The notes beneath the pieces are model-generated. The model had not been told where the DNA came from and did no database searches. It worked only from the letters and a program-made list of their open reading frames with translations. From contig NZ_CP041730.1 in assembly GCF_007431345.1 (NCBI RefSeq), positions 5,022,001 through 5,086,000 of the forward strand: a stretch of DNA of 64,000 nt, in the 5' to 3' direction. Numbering within the stretch: position 1 is the first letter of the stretch; the number at the start of each line of letters is the position of its first letter. This document shows, piece after piece, positions 18,392-26,561 of this stretch. Made by a program: the position numbers and the translations under genes. Source of the stretch: Chitinimonas arctica. GTDB taxonomy: Bacteria; Pseudomonadota; Gammaproteobacteria; Burkholderiales; Chitinimonadaceae.

Positions 18392-19746
18392 CTCACCGCG
18401 CGCAAACCACGCAATTTTTTGGCATTGTCGGCTGCGATCCGCCGAAAGCCTTGGCTGATCAGACCACGCTGCTCGACTTCCCCCCAAAGCCGCAAGGCAA
18501 GATCGCGGGCCGCATCCCAGCATGCGCTGGTGCGCATCGTGGCGGGAGGCGGATCGAAGCGGTAATCGCGCAACTCGCCATTGAACGGTGCATAGGCCAT
18601 GGGGAGCATGTCGTAGATCGGCGCAGCCTGGAAACGACAATTCGCCAGGCTGGCGTGGTTCACCGTGCCGTGGAAGGAAAGAATGCCCATATGGCGGTCC
18701 GTGTTGGCGATCAAGCCGCCGAACACGTCGAGCAATGCCACCAGCTCCCTGTCCCCACCGCTGATCAGCCGTGCCTGGCTCAATGCGTCCGCAAGCGCGG
18801 TCCAGCTTGGCGCGGAACCGAGATAATGCATCATCAGGGCATGCGCCGAATATAATGCCCGGCGACCGCGCGCGCCGACGCGGTCGAATCGATCCACTTC
18901 CAAAAATACCCGGCCATCGGCTTGCAGGATACGGCTGTTCGCAGCCAGGCCATTGCAGTATGTATTCAAGGTCCGCAGCGCCAGATGCTCCGCCACCAAC
19001 AGATCCGCCCAACGCTCTCCGGCTTGGGTGTTACGCTTGGGTGAAAATTTCACCCACACCCAGCGATGGCGGAGCCCATCCTGAAGTAGGGCGGAGAATT
19101 TCGGTTGTGCGCCAGCAGCGCTTGAGCCAGGCGAGCCATTACTTATGACCGCCTCGGCCAACTTCGGGTACATCGCCGGACAGTCCGCTACCTGAATGGC
19201 GTGGGCCGACTCCTGCAGGTATCGGCCCACGGCTACGTCGCCGATAATCAGGTCGCCAATGACGTCCTCGCCGCGCATGGACAAGGCAAGCAGCGTCTGG
19301 TCGTCGTCCCAGTCCGACAGCCTATCCGGCAGGTCCAGTTCAGGAAAATTTCGTGGAAACGCACGGTCCATCAAGCCCTGTGGGCGCATGTCCCGGATAA
19401 AGAACGGCAAGCCATCGGTAACGACGGTATCGCCATTCGCGGCGGCGAACAACCATTGCTTATTTACCAAAGGGTAAAGGCACCCCGCCGGCACGGCAGC
19501 ACCGGCCTCGTCGATGCGCATGACCGGCAAAGGACACGCAAGCCGCGCCGGCTGGCGCGTAGCGTGGTAACGACTGGCTCGGGCGTGACCACTGGGGAGC
19601 ACGCTGCCTTCATCCTTCAAGCGCTGCAGCAAACGGGAAAGCGTGGGTTGGCTAATTGCAAGCGCATTGCACAGCGCAGGCGCGGTTTGCACGCCGTTGC
19701 GCAGGAGGTGGAGCAAGTGCGCGGCGATCAGTGGATGAGCAGGCAT
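18388..19746 (-). CDS. yjjJ: HipA-family protein YjjJ/HipH-like, with fused HTH
   Basis: 452 residues from the preferred ATG (MPAHPLIAAHLL). Residues about 1-70 form a winged helix-turn-helix (ALAISQPTLSRLLQRLKDEG). The rest is a HipA-like kinase: GAQPKF nucleotide-loop motif, FLEVDRFDR, catalytic-loop segment ANTDRHMGILSF, and YDMLPM. In HipA the loop is DxHxxN. Here the Asn position appears to be Ile, which may weaken metal binding. There is no separate HipB gene next to it, and the fused HTH probably replaces it. A perfect palindrome lies 22-39 bases upstream of the start and argues against a longer start at 19797. The 3' end overlaps the EAL gene by four bases, convergently. Confidence 0.82.
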   Translation of the reverse strand: MPAHPLIAAHLLHLLRNGVQTAPALCNALAISQPTLSRLLQRLKDEGSVLPSGHARASRYHATRQPARLACPLPVMRIDEAGAAVPAGCLYPLVNKQWLFAAANGDTVVTDGLPFFIRDMRPQGLMDRAFPRNFPELDLPDRLSDWDDDQTLLALSMRGEDVIGDLIIGDVAVGRYLQESAHAIQVADCPAMYPKLAEAVISNGSPGSSAAGAQPKFSALLQDGLRHRWVWVKFSPKRNTQAGERWADLLVAEHLALRTLNTYCNGLAANSRILQADGRVFLEVDRFDRVGARGRRALYSAHALMMHYLGSAPSWTALADALSQARLISGGDRELVALLDVFGGLIANTDRHMGILSFHGTVNHASLANCRFQAAPIYDMLPMAYAPFNGELRDYRFDPPPATMRTSACWDAARDLALRLWGEVEQRGLISQGFRRIAADNAKKLRGLRAVS

Positions 19747-19767
19747 CTGCTGCAAGAATTGAATAGA

Positions 19768-19785
19768 TACTGTATAGATACAGTA
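19768..19785. promoter_or_regulatory. Palindrome upstream of yjjJ, probable operator
   Basis: TACTGTATAGATACAGTA has 8-bp perfect arms and a 2-bp spacer, sitting in the promoter-proximal region of the HipA-like gene. It resembles a LexA box only superficially, because the spacing between CTGT and ACAG is six rather than eight. Autoregulation by the fused HTH is the simplest reading. Confidence 0.55.
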
Positions 19786-20128
19786 CGAAATAAACACATC
19801 AATATCAATAACTTGATTTCAATATCCTGATGTTTGACGAATAGACTGATTACCGCATGCCAAGACGCTGGCACCATGATTCTTGCCAACCATACCGATG
19901 TAAAAAAGAAGTGTTATGCAATCCTTCGAAAGCAGCACCGTGTTCGGCGTGGAGTTCTTGGACATATCACGGGAAATAGGATGGAGGCCATTGTGGACAG
20001 TTCAAAAAAAGCGCGCAATTCAACGCTATCGATCTGCTCTTTTGCCGGTGTCGCGGTATGCTCCCGCCCGATCGATACATCCTTTAACCACCGGCCCACC
20101 TTGCCGGGCGCGATATTCGGGAGCCGAC
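19786..20128. other. Intergenic region between yjjJ and CPBP gene
   Basis: About 340 bases between divergent genes. Apart from the AT-rich stretch beside the yjjJ palindrome and the GGGAG ribosome binding site just before 20129, I see no conserved gene, RNA gene or repeat. Open frames here lack family features. Confidence 0.5.
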
Positions 20129-20980
20129 ATGCTAGCTTTGCCATGGATAGCCATTTTCCTCGCTGCGCCGACCACCTCGCTTTTCAATCTTCGCTGGCTG
20201 GGGCTGGCCTTGCTAACCGTCGGCTATGGCGCCGCGTTGATAAACGGGCAGCTCGGCATCGTGGCCACGCTTCCCATCGCGCTACTGGCCTTGGCCGCAT
20301 ACGCCGTATCGCCGCAACGAAAAGCGTACTTCCGCTACCTGGGCCATGCGCTGTACCTGATCCTGGCCATCGCCCTGTGCCTGCACAAGCTGCCAGGCTT
20401 TCAAAACGTGCTGGTGATCGACGCACAGCGTTTTACCGCCGACGCCCAGCCGTTCACGATGTATCTGAACCTCGACAAGCCCTTGGCCGGCTTCTGGTTG
20501 CTGCTGGTACTGCCTTGGATACGCCCGGTTCACGACCTCCTGCGGGCACTGAAATGGGGCGCGGCCTGCTTGCTCGCTACGGCATCGATTGGATTCGCGA
20601 CTGCCTTGCTGCTGGGCGTAGTTGCGTGGGCACCCAAACTACCGTCCGACAGCGGAATCTGGCTGCTGAACAATCTATTCCTGGTCACCTTGACCGAAGA
20701 GGCCTTGTTCCGTGGCTATATCCAGGGCGGCCTGGGACGGCTGCTCGAGCGGCATGCCCACGGTGCCACGCTTGCTCTGGTGATCGCTTCGCTCTTGTTC
20801 GGGCTGGCACATGCCGGGGGCGGCTGGCAGATGATCGTACTCGCCGGTATCGCAGGCCTAGGCTATGGTTTGGCATTTCAACGCGGTGGCCTGCTGGCCG
20901 CCTGGCTGACACACTTCGGCTTCAATGCCTTGCATTTCTTCCTGTTCACCTACCCGCTGCTTGAATTGGCGAAACACTAA
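20129..20980 (+). CDS. CPBP-family intramembrane glutamic endopeptidase (Abi/CAAX type)
   Basis: 283 residues with about eight hydrophobic segments. Motif 1, TEEALFRGYIQ, contains the paired Glu and Arg. Motif 2, FGLAHAGGG, contains the conserved His. Motif 3, HFGFNALHF, has His and Asn. Together these match CPBP (Rce1-like) membrane proteases. Bacterial members process or confer immunity to peptides, or are of unknown substrate. The ATG at 20129 follows GGGAG, and upstream sequence in frame does not look like protein. It stands alone between divergent and downstream genes. Confidence 0.88.
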   Translation: MLALPWIAIFLAAPTTSLFNLRWLGLALLTVGYGAALINGQLGIVATLPIALLALAAYAVSPQRKAYFRYLGHALYLILAIALCLHKLPGFQNVLVIDAQRFTADAQPFTMYLNLDKPLAGFWLLLVLPWIRPVHDLLRALKWGAACLLATASIGFATALLLGVVAWAPKLPSDSGIWLLNNLFLVTLTEEALFRGYIQGGLGRLLERHAHGATLALVIASLLFGLAHAGGGWQMIVLAGIAGLGYGLAFQRGGLLAAWLTHFGFNALHFFLFTYPLLELAKH

Positions 20981-21109
20981 GCCAGCTTGCCATTTTCTTG
21001 TCATTTTCCTCCTGAGTTCCTGCGAAATCGCTCGGTATTCTGCACTTCATCGCAACCGGCAAGCCGATCCGGCGATGAAAATCAGAACAACCCACTCAGG
21101 AGAAATCGC

Positions 21110-22219
21110 ATGTCCAATACGATGCCTATCCCCACCAGACTCTCCGCAGCCGTGCTGGCGCTTGGCCTGCTGGGCGGCGCGCTGCCGGCCGCGGCGGTCA
21201 GCGTGAATCCCGGCCTGAACGATACGCAACTGGCCAATGCGCTTGCGCCGGTCATGCAGTTCGCCGGGGGTGAAACGCGCTTTCCGATTTCTATCGAATC
21301 GTTTTATCAACACTCGGTGCTGAAGGATAAATTCGGCAACATCCTGAAGTCCTATCCGAAAACCGTTACCGAAATGACCACGGTTACCGGCACGAACCTC
21401 GGCAACAAAGACGATTACTACCTGGATATCGACGCCAGCGCCGATGGCGCCAACTATGACGGCAATGCGCCCATCTATGCCCACGTGGTGAAATACAGCA
21501 AGAATGGCGTGAACTACCGCGAAGCGCAATTTGCGGCACTCTACGGCTACAACGACTGCGAAATGTTCCGCTCCCACTCCAAGAAATTTGTGTGGGACAA
21601 AATGAGCAAGTACAACTTTGCGTGGTGCAATTTCGGTCGCCACCCCGGCGATTGGGAACATATGAGCGTGCGCATCAATGCCGCTACCGGCGAAGTCACC
21701 GACGTCTATATGAACGCCCATGGCAAGCAGCAACGGCTGGCGCCCAAGGATGTCACCTGGGTAAACAATCGCCCCAAGGTCTATGTCGCGCAGAATTCCC
21801 ACGGCACCCACCCCGGTACCGAGTTCTATTCCTCGTCGACCATCATCGATAGCGATTGGAGCTGGGCATCGTCCGGTTTCGCCACGCCGGCAGGGCTGTA
21901 TAGCCTGAAGGTCGGCGACCTGACCGACAATAACGGCAAGACCTGGGATACTTCGGGCAAGGTTCGCATGCTGGCCACCGCGGACGGCAGCTCTCCCACG
22001 AACCCCATTACCGAGTTCCCCGGCCGCTGGGGCAGGATCAATGTGGACAATACCAACGTACAGAGCCCACGTGGCAATGTCCCGCACGTAAAAGACGGCG
22101 ATATGGTGGGCTTGGCGACCTTTATCTTCAAGGCGTCGCCGTTGTTGAACGATTACAAGACCGGTACCGGCCCATCGGGCCCCTGGCAGACCGGCTGGTG
22201 GGATGGTGAAGACAACTGA
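21110..22219 (+). CDS. Secreted Vps62-related protein
   Basis: 369 residues. A signal peptide is clear (TRLSAAVLALGLLGGALPAAA, cleavage after AAA). The mature part includes NFGRHPGDWEHMSVRI, AQNSHGTHPG and the segment FPGRWGRI, features of the Vps62/DUF946-like family found in fungi and bacteria, whose function is unknown. The start ATG at 21110 has CAGGAG upstream. Likely exported to the periplasm or outside. The neighbours do not suggest a pathway. Confidence 0.7.
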   Translation: MSNTMPIPTRLSAAVLALGLLGGALPAAAVSVNPGLNDTQLANALAPVMQFAGGETRFPISIESFYQHSVLKDKFGNILKSYPKTVTEMTTVTGTNLGNKDDYYLDIDASADGANYDGNAPIYAHVVKYSKNGVNYREAQFAALYGYNDCEMFRSHSKKFVWDKMSKYNFAWCNFGRHPGDWEHMSVRINAATGEVTDVYMNAHGKQQRLAPKDVTWVNNRPKVYVAQNSHGTHPGTEFYSSSTIIDSDWSWASSGFATPAGLYSLKVGDLTDNNGKTWDTSGKVRMLATADGSSPTNPITEFPGRWGRINVDNTNVQSPRGNVPHVKDGDMVGLATFIFKASPLLNDYKTGTGPSGPWQTGWWDGEDN

Positions 22220-22257
22220 TCCACTGACTGGTTGACTGCAAAACTTGCTGAAGCACA

Positions 22258-22278
22258 AGGCGGCCTCCAAGGCCGCCT
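22258..22278 (+). terminator. Hairpin after the Vps62-like gene
   Basis: AGGCGGCC, loop TCCAA, GGCCGCCT forms an 8-bp GC-rich stem 40 bases after the stop. No clear T-tract follows, so it is only a candidate terminator. Confidence 0.4.
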
Positions 22279-22318
22279 CTGTGGCGTGGCAATGCGCCTC
22301 GCATGGATGGAGATTTGG

Positions 22319-23755
22319 ATGCATCACCCTGGATTGAGAACCAAACTGATGGTCTCGCTGGTCAGTTTTGGTTTGCTGATCGTCGCTACCATGTACTTCA
22401 CCGTTCGGTGGGGCTTCGAGCAGGGTTTTACCGCCTTTATCGACCATAGCCAGCGCCAGATGGCCATTGGGCTGCAATATATGCTGCAGACCCGTTACGC
22501 CACGCCGGAGAAGTGGCGTCAAATCCTGGAGTCACCCCCCGCTTGGCGTAGCGCGATGGAGAGCATCGTGCCCAATATGCCCGAGCCCCCGCGCGGCAAG
22601 GAAAGGCCGCCCTCGGCGATGCCCAGCCAGCAAGCCGGCGGATCGCCGCCCCAGCTCCCCCACCGTCCACAAGTCCCCATCGTGTTGCTGGACGAACAGC
22701 AGCGGGTATTGATGGGACCGCGTTTTCCCATCGACAAGTTGGAGAAATTTCCCATCCGCGGCACCGACGGCCACTTGTACGGCTATCTCGGGCGCATGCC
22801 GGTACGCAGCGATGCCAAGTTCAATAGTGCGGACAATGTGTTTTTCAGCAGCTTGCAGCGGCTTTTGCTGGTGGGCTGCGGTGCTGCCGCCATGCTGGCG
22901 ATCATTCTGTCCTGGCCGCTGTCCCGGCTGTTGCTGCGGCCGGTACAGCGGATAGACGAAGCCTTGGCGCGCCTGGCGGCACGCGACAACAGCGTACGCC
23001 TGCCTACCGGTTCAAATGACGAGCTCGGCCGGCTCGCCGTCAACGTCAACCGGCTTGCCGCGAGCTTGCAGGAGCATTCCGACGCCCAGCAACAGTGGCT
23101 GACCGACCTTGCCCATGAGCTGCGCACCCCGCTCAGTGTGCTGCAGGGCGAGTTGGAGGCCTTGCAGGAAGGGGTGCGCCATTACGACCAATCCATCAAT
23201 CAACAGCTGGGCGGCCAGGTAGCACGTATGTCCAAGCTGGTGGACGAGTTGAAGGAGCTGCTGCTCAGCGACCGGGCGGCCATGCGCTATGAGTTCCGGC
23301 CCATCGACCTGTGCGAATTGCTGCGGGATGAGCTGGATGGTCTGCGCAGCCATTTCGAGCGCATCGGCATTCGCATCCAACTCGATGTCTCGCCCCATGC
23401 GCACATGCAGGGGGATGCCGACAAGCTCGCGCAAATGATCGTCAACCTGGGCCAGAATAGCCTGAGATATACCGACTCGCCGGGCGTGCTGGATATTCGC
23501 CTGCACCGTACCGCAACCGGTTGGCGGCTGCTTTGGCAAGACAGCGCGCCGGGTGTGCCGGAAGAGGCGCTGCCACATCTGTTCGAGCGCTTCTACCGCG
23601 TCGATGCCAGCCGCCACCGCGCGACCGGTGGCACCGGCCTGGGCCTGGCCATCGTGGCGAATATCGTCCACGCCCATGACGGCACGATCCATGCAGGCCA
23701 TAGCCCCTTGGGCGGCCTGTGCCTGACCATCGACTTACCTTCTCTGGAAGCCTGA
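22319..23755 (+). CDS. Sensor histidine kinase, BaeS-like
   Basis: 478 residues. One transmembrane helix near the N-terminus (LMVSLVSFGLLIVATMYFTV), a periplasmic sensor region rich in Pro (about 40-190), and a second helix (LLVGCGAAAMLAIILSWPL). Then HAMP, HisKA with LAHELRTPLSVLQGE, and HATPase_c with NLGQNSLRYTDS and GTGLGLAIVANIV. Layout and order resemble BaeS, an envelope-stress kinase. I prefer the ATG at 22319 because GGAG lies six bases upstream. Alternatives are 22292 and 22307. The regulator gene follows two bases after the stop. Confidence 0.88.
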   Translation: MHHPGLRTKLMVSLVSFGLLIVATMYFTVRWGFEQGFTAFIDHSQRQMAIGLQYMLQTRYATPEKWRQILESPPAWRSAMESIVPNMPEPPRGKERPPSAMPSQQAGGSPPQLPHRPQVPIVLLDEQQRVLMGPRFPIDKLEKFPIRGTDGHLYGYLGRMPVRSDAKFNSADNVFFSSLQRLLLVGCGAAAMLAIILSWPLSRLLLRPVQRIDEALARLAARDNSVRLPTGSNDELGRLAVNVNRLAASLQEHSDAQQQWLTDLAHELRTPLSVLQGELEALQEGVRHYDQSINQQLGGQVARMSKLVDELKELLLSDRAAMRYEFRPIDLCELLRDELDGLRSHFERIGIRIQLDVSPHAHMQGDADKLAQMIVNLGQNSLRYTDSPGVLDIRLHRTATGWRLLWQDSAPGVPEEALPHLFERFYRVDASRHRATGGTGLGLAIVANIVHAHDGTIHAGHSPLGGLCLTIDLPSLEA

Positions 23756-23757
23756 TC

Positions 23758-24432
23758 TTGAACCGCGTACTGATAGTGGAAGACGAAGAACGGTTGGCGG
23801 GCCTATTGCAGGATTTTCTGCGCCAGGCGGGCTTCCAAACGCATTGGCTCGACGACGGCGGCGCGGTACTGCCTTGGGTCGCGGCGAATACGCCGGATGC
23901 CATCATCCTGGACTTGATGCTGCCCAATGTGGATGGCCTGAGCATCTGCCGCGAAATCCGCCGCCATAGCGATGTACCCATCCTGATCACCACCGCGCGC
24001 GTCGAGGAGATCGACCGCTTGCTGGGTCTTGAGCTGGGCGCCGACGACTATATCTGCAAGCCGTACAGCATGCGCGAGACCGTGGCGCGAATCAAAGCCG
24101 TACTGCGGCGGCGTACGCCCGGTCTGCCGGCAATCGATACGCCCCTGCAATTCGAAGACGAGAAGCTGCGCGCCACCCTCAAGGGGCAGGTGCTCGGCCT
24201 CACCCAGATCGAATACCAGTTGCTACGCTTGATGGCCCAATCCCCCGGCCGCATCTTTTCCCGCGACGCACTGATGGACAAGATCTACCACGATAATCGC
24301 GTGGTGGCGGATCGCACCGTGGATAGCCATGTAAAGAAGCTGCGCCGCAAAATGGCTGAAGGGGAGGCCGCACATGAGTACATTCAGTCGGTGTACGGGG
24401 TCGGTTATAAATTCGAACCGCCGGAAGGCTGA
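23758..24432 (+). CDS. OmpR-family response regulator, BaeR-like
   Basis: 224 residues. Receiver domain with VLIVEDEERL, phospho-Asp in AIILDLMLPNVDG and Lys in YICKPYSM. C-terminal winged helix (LTQIEYQLLRLMAQSPGRIFSRDALMD region, ending QSVYGVGYKFE). The likely start is TTG at 23758, since the family N-terminus begins right there. It is co-transcribed with the kinase at 22319 and should regulate genes in response to the envelope signal it senses. Target genes are not identifiable here. Confidence 0.9.
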   Translation: MNRVLIVEDEERLAGLLQDFLRQAGFQTHWLDDGGAVLPWVAANTPDAIILDLMLPNVDGLSICREIRRHSDVPILITTARVEEIDRLLGLELGADDYICKPYSMRETVARIKAVLRRRTPGLPAIDTPLQFEDEKLRATLKGQVLGLTQIEYQLLRLMAQSPGRIFSRDALMDKIYHDNRVVADRTVDSHVKKLRRKMAEGEAAHEYIQSVYGVGYKFEPPEG

Positions 24433-24462
24433 GAGGGTGGGCTAGCCACCCTGCGTGCAGCA

Positions 24463-25467
24463 TCAATGTGCGATGGCGATCTTGCCGAAATGCCGCCCGC
24501 CCGCGCTGAGTTCGGCATACGCGCTGCTGGTTTCGGCGATGCCGAAAACCCGGTCGATGACCGGCACGATGCGGTGCGCGGCAATCGCCCGCGTCGCCTC
24601 GGCCAGATCGGCAACCGAACCGGTGTTGTTGCCGACGATCCGCAATGCCTTGACGATAATGGGCAGCATATCGATGGACGCTGCGGTGCCACCGATAAAT
24701 CCGACCGTAAATACGGTGCCGCCAACGGTGGCAGCATTGAGCGAACGCGCAAAATTCGCCCCGCCGACCGTCTCCACGACCAAATCGGCGCCACGGCCTT
24801 CGGTAAGCTCGAGCACTTCCTCATCCCAAGCCGGCATAGCGCGATAATTGATGAGATGGTCGGCTCCCAACTGGCGCGCACGCGCCAATTTTTCGTCGGA
24901 TGACGAGGCGAGAATGACGGTCGCGCCGGCAGCCTTGGCGAACTGCAGGGCAAAGATGCTGACCCCACCGGTTCCCAACAGCACAACCACCGATCCAGGC
25001 CGTACCTGAGCCGAGCGCACGCCATTCCAGGCGGTCGTGGCGGCAATGGGGAGCGCCGCGCCGTGAACAAAGTCGAGGTGCGCAGGCAGGGCGACCAGGC
25101 TGGCGACCGGTACGGCCACGTACTCGGCCAAGGAGCCGGGCAAGTTGACGCCACGTAGCGCGGCCACATTGTGTGGCGTGATGCCCCCACCTTGCCAGTT
25201 CGGCATGAAGTGCGGGATCACCCGGTCGCCAAGCGACAGCCCGCTGACTCCTTCGCCCAATACCGCTACTTCGCCCGCACCGTCGGCAACCGGAATCATC
25301 GGAAAACCCGACGCAGGAAAGTGCCCTGTCGCAACGGCCACATCCAGGAAGTTCAGGGTCGCGGCACGCAGGCGCACCAGCACCTCGCCGCGGCCGACCT
25401 TAGGCTCGGGCAACTCGGTCTGGCGGAAGGCATTCAGCGCGGGAGCGGTGAGTTCGATGGCTTTCAT
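24463..25467 (-). CDS. Zinc-type/quinone-reductase-like MDR dehydrogenase
   Basis: 334 residues. GroES-like N-terminal fold (EVLVRLRAATLNFLDVAVATG), then a Rossmann NAD(P)-binding fold with VVLLGTGGVSIFALQFAKAAGA. The structural-zinc cysteine cluster is absent, so it resembles zinc-independent NADPH:quinone/enone reductases of the MDR superfamily. The start ATG follows GAGGAGAAA. It is divergent from a LysR regulator with 144 bases between them, so that regulator may control it. Substrate unknown. Confidence 0.85.
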   Translation of the reverse strand: MKAIELTAPALNAFRQTELPEPKVGRGEVLVRLRAATLNFLDVAVATGHFPASGFPMIPVADGAGEVAVLGEGVSGLSLGDRVIPHFMPNWQGGGITPHNVAALRGVNLPGSLAEYVAVPVASLVALPAHLDFVHGAALPIAATTAWNGVRSAQVRPGSVVVLLGTGGVSIFALQFAKAAGATVILASSSDEKLARARQLGADHLINYRAMPAWDEEVLELTEGRGADLVVETVGGANFARSLNAATVGGTVFTVGFIGGTAASIDMLPIIVKALRIVGNNTGSVADLAEATRAIAAHRIVPVIDRVFGIAETSSAYAELSAGGRHFGKIAIAH

Positions 25468-25611
25468 GTTTTTCTCCTCAAATTGGATAGGGAAGGGTGG
25501 CCGGCTGCTTTTTGTCATCCCCCGTGACGGCAGGAACAGCGTCAGTTTCATTTGGTATTGATGCGAGATAAACTGCGTTTCTATTGATACATTTGAAAGT
25601 CTGAGTGCTTA

Positions 25612-26490
25612 ATGGACTTGCTGGACAGCATGAAGGTGTATGTTTTGGCGGTGGAAAGAGGCAGCCTGAGTGCCGCTGCCGTGGCTTGCGGCATCTCGGC
25701 AACGATGGCGGGCAACCACCTGCGGACGCTGGAGAAGCGGCTGGGTATGCAATTGCTCAACCGGACCACCCGACGCCAGCACCTGACCACGTTCGGCGAG
25801 GACTATTACACCCGCTGCAAGGAAATCCTCCGGCTGGTGGCCGAGACCGATGCGCAGGCGCAGAACCTGCAGCTGGCGCCTGCCGGCAAATTGCGCATCA
25901 CCGCACCCGTTACCTTCGGCACGGAAGCGCTGATGCCGGCCTTGTCGGTGTATATGGCGCGCCACCCCGAGGTGAGCATCGATGCGGCCTTGTGCGACCG
26001 GGTGGTGGATCTGGTGGAGGAGGGCTTCGAAGCGGCCATCCGGATCGGCCAGCTACCGGACTCGTCGCTGATCGCGAAGCCCCTCTCGCCGTACCGTTTG
26101 ATGATCTGCGCGTCGCCGGACTACCTGGCGCGCCGGGGGACGCCATGCCAGCCGCAGGACCTGAGCCGCCACGAGTGCATTTCCTTCAGCCATGTGGCCG
26201 TGGCACAGTGGCGCTTGATGGATAAGGATGACATCTGCAGCGTGCCCGTCTCGGGTAGGCTGCAAGTCAATCACGGCCAGGCGCTACGGGTGGCAGCCCT
26301 GCATGGCCTTGGCATCGTGCTGCAACCCGCGATTCTGATGGAAGCGGATATCCAGGCTGGCCACCTGGTCCAGCTCCTGCCATCCTACGAACTACCTAGC
26401 CGTCCCATGCATATTGTTTACCTGCCGGATCGCTACCGTTCCCCCAAGCTGCGTAGCTTTGTGGATTTCATGGTGGAGCGGTTTGGCTGA
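25612..26490 (+). CDS. LysR-family transcriptional regulator
   Basis: 292 residues. N-terminal winged HTH (VERGSLSAAAVACGISATMAG, RTLEKRLGMQLLNRTTRR), then a substrate-binding domain of the CrgA/YafC-like group (KLRITAPVTFGTEALMPAL, VDLVEEGFEAAIRIG). Length is typical. It is divergent from the MDR dehydrogenase, the usual arrangement for LysR control of an adjacent enzyme. The last ~95 bases occur again, diverged, downstream of the next gene (29354-29453). Confidence 0.92.
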   Translation: MDLLDSMKVYVLAVERGSLSAAAVACGISATMAGNHLRTLEKRLGMQLLNRTTRRQHLTTFGEDYYTRCKEILRLVAETDAQAQNLQLAPAGKLRITAPVTFGTEALMPALSVYMARHPEVSIDAALCDRVVDLVEEGFEAAIRIGQLPDSSLIAKPLSPYRLMICASPDYLARRGTPCQPQDLSRHECISFSHVAVAQWRLMDKDDICSVPVSGRLQVNHGQALRVAALHGLGIVLQPAILMEADIQAGHLVQLLPSYELPSRPMHIVYLPDRYRSPKLRSFVDFMVERFG

Positions 26491-26496
26491 GAGGCA
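26397..26496 (+). repeat. Direct repeat copy 1 (lysR 3' end)
   Basis: The end of the LysR gene, encoding RPMHIVYLPDRYR through VERFG, matches 29354-29453 with roughly ten substitutions and no length change. The two copies flank the P-type ATPase gene. Confidence 0.8.
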
Positions 26497-26561
26497 CACG
26501 CGAGTTCCCTATGAGTACGATACCGCACGGACTTGGGTGCCGCTCGCGGCGACACTCCGCT

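Noticed and set aside
19768..19785. LexA (SOS) box upstream of yjjJ
   Set aside because: CTGT and ACAG are separated by six bases instead of eight, so the spacing does not fit. An operator of the fused HTH is more likely.
19834..20964. A 376-residue open frame overlapping the CPBP protease
   Set aside because: It is a different frame of the same DNA. The translation is Arg/Pro-rich and lacks membrane segments, whereas the other frame carries the CPBP motifs.
21047..22522. A 491-residue open frame on the minus strand opposite the Vps62-like gene
   Set aside because: It is antisense to a gene with a signal peptide and ribosome site, and its translation shows no recognisable domain.
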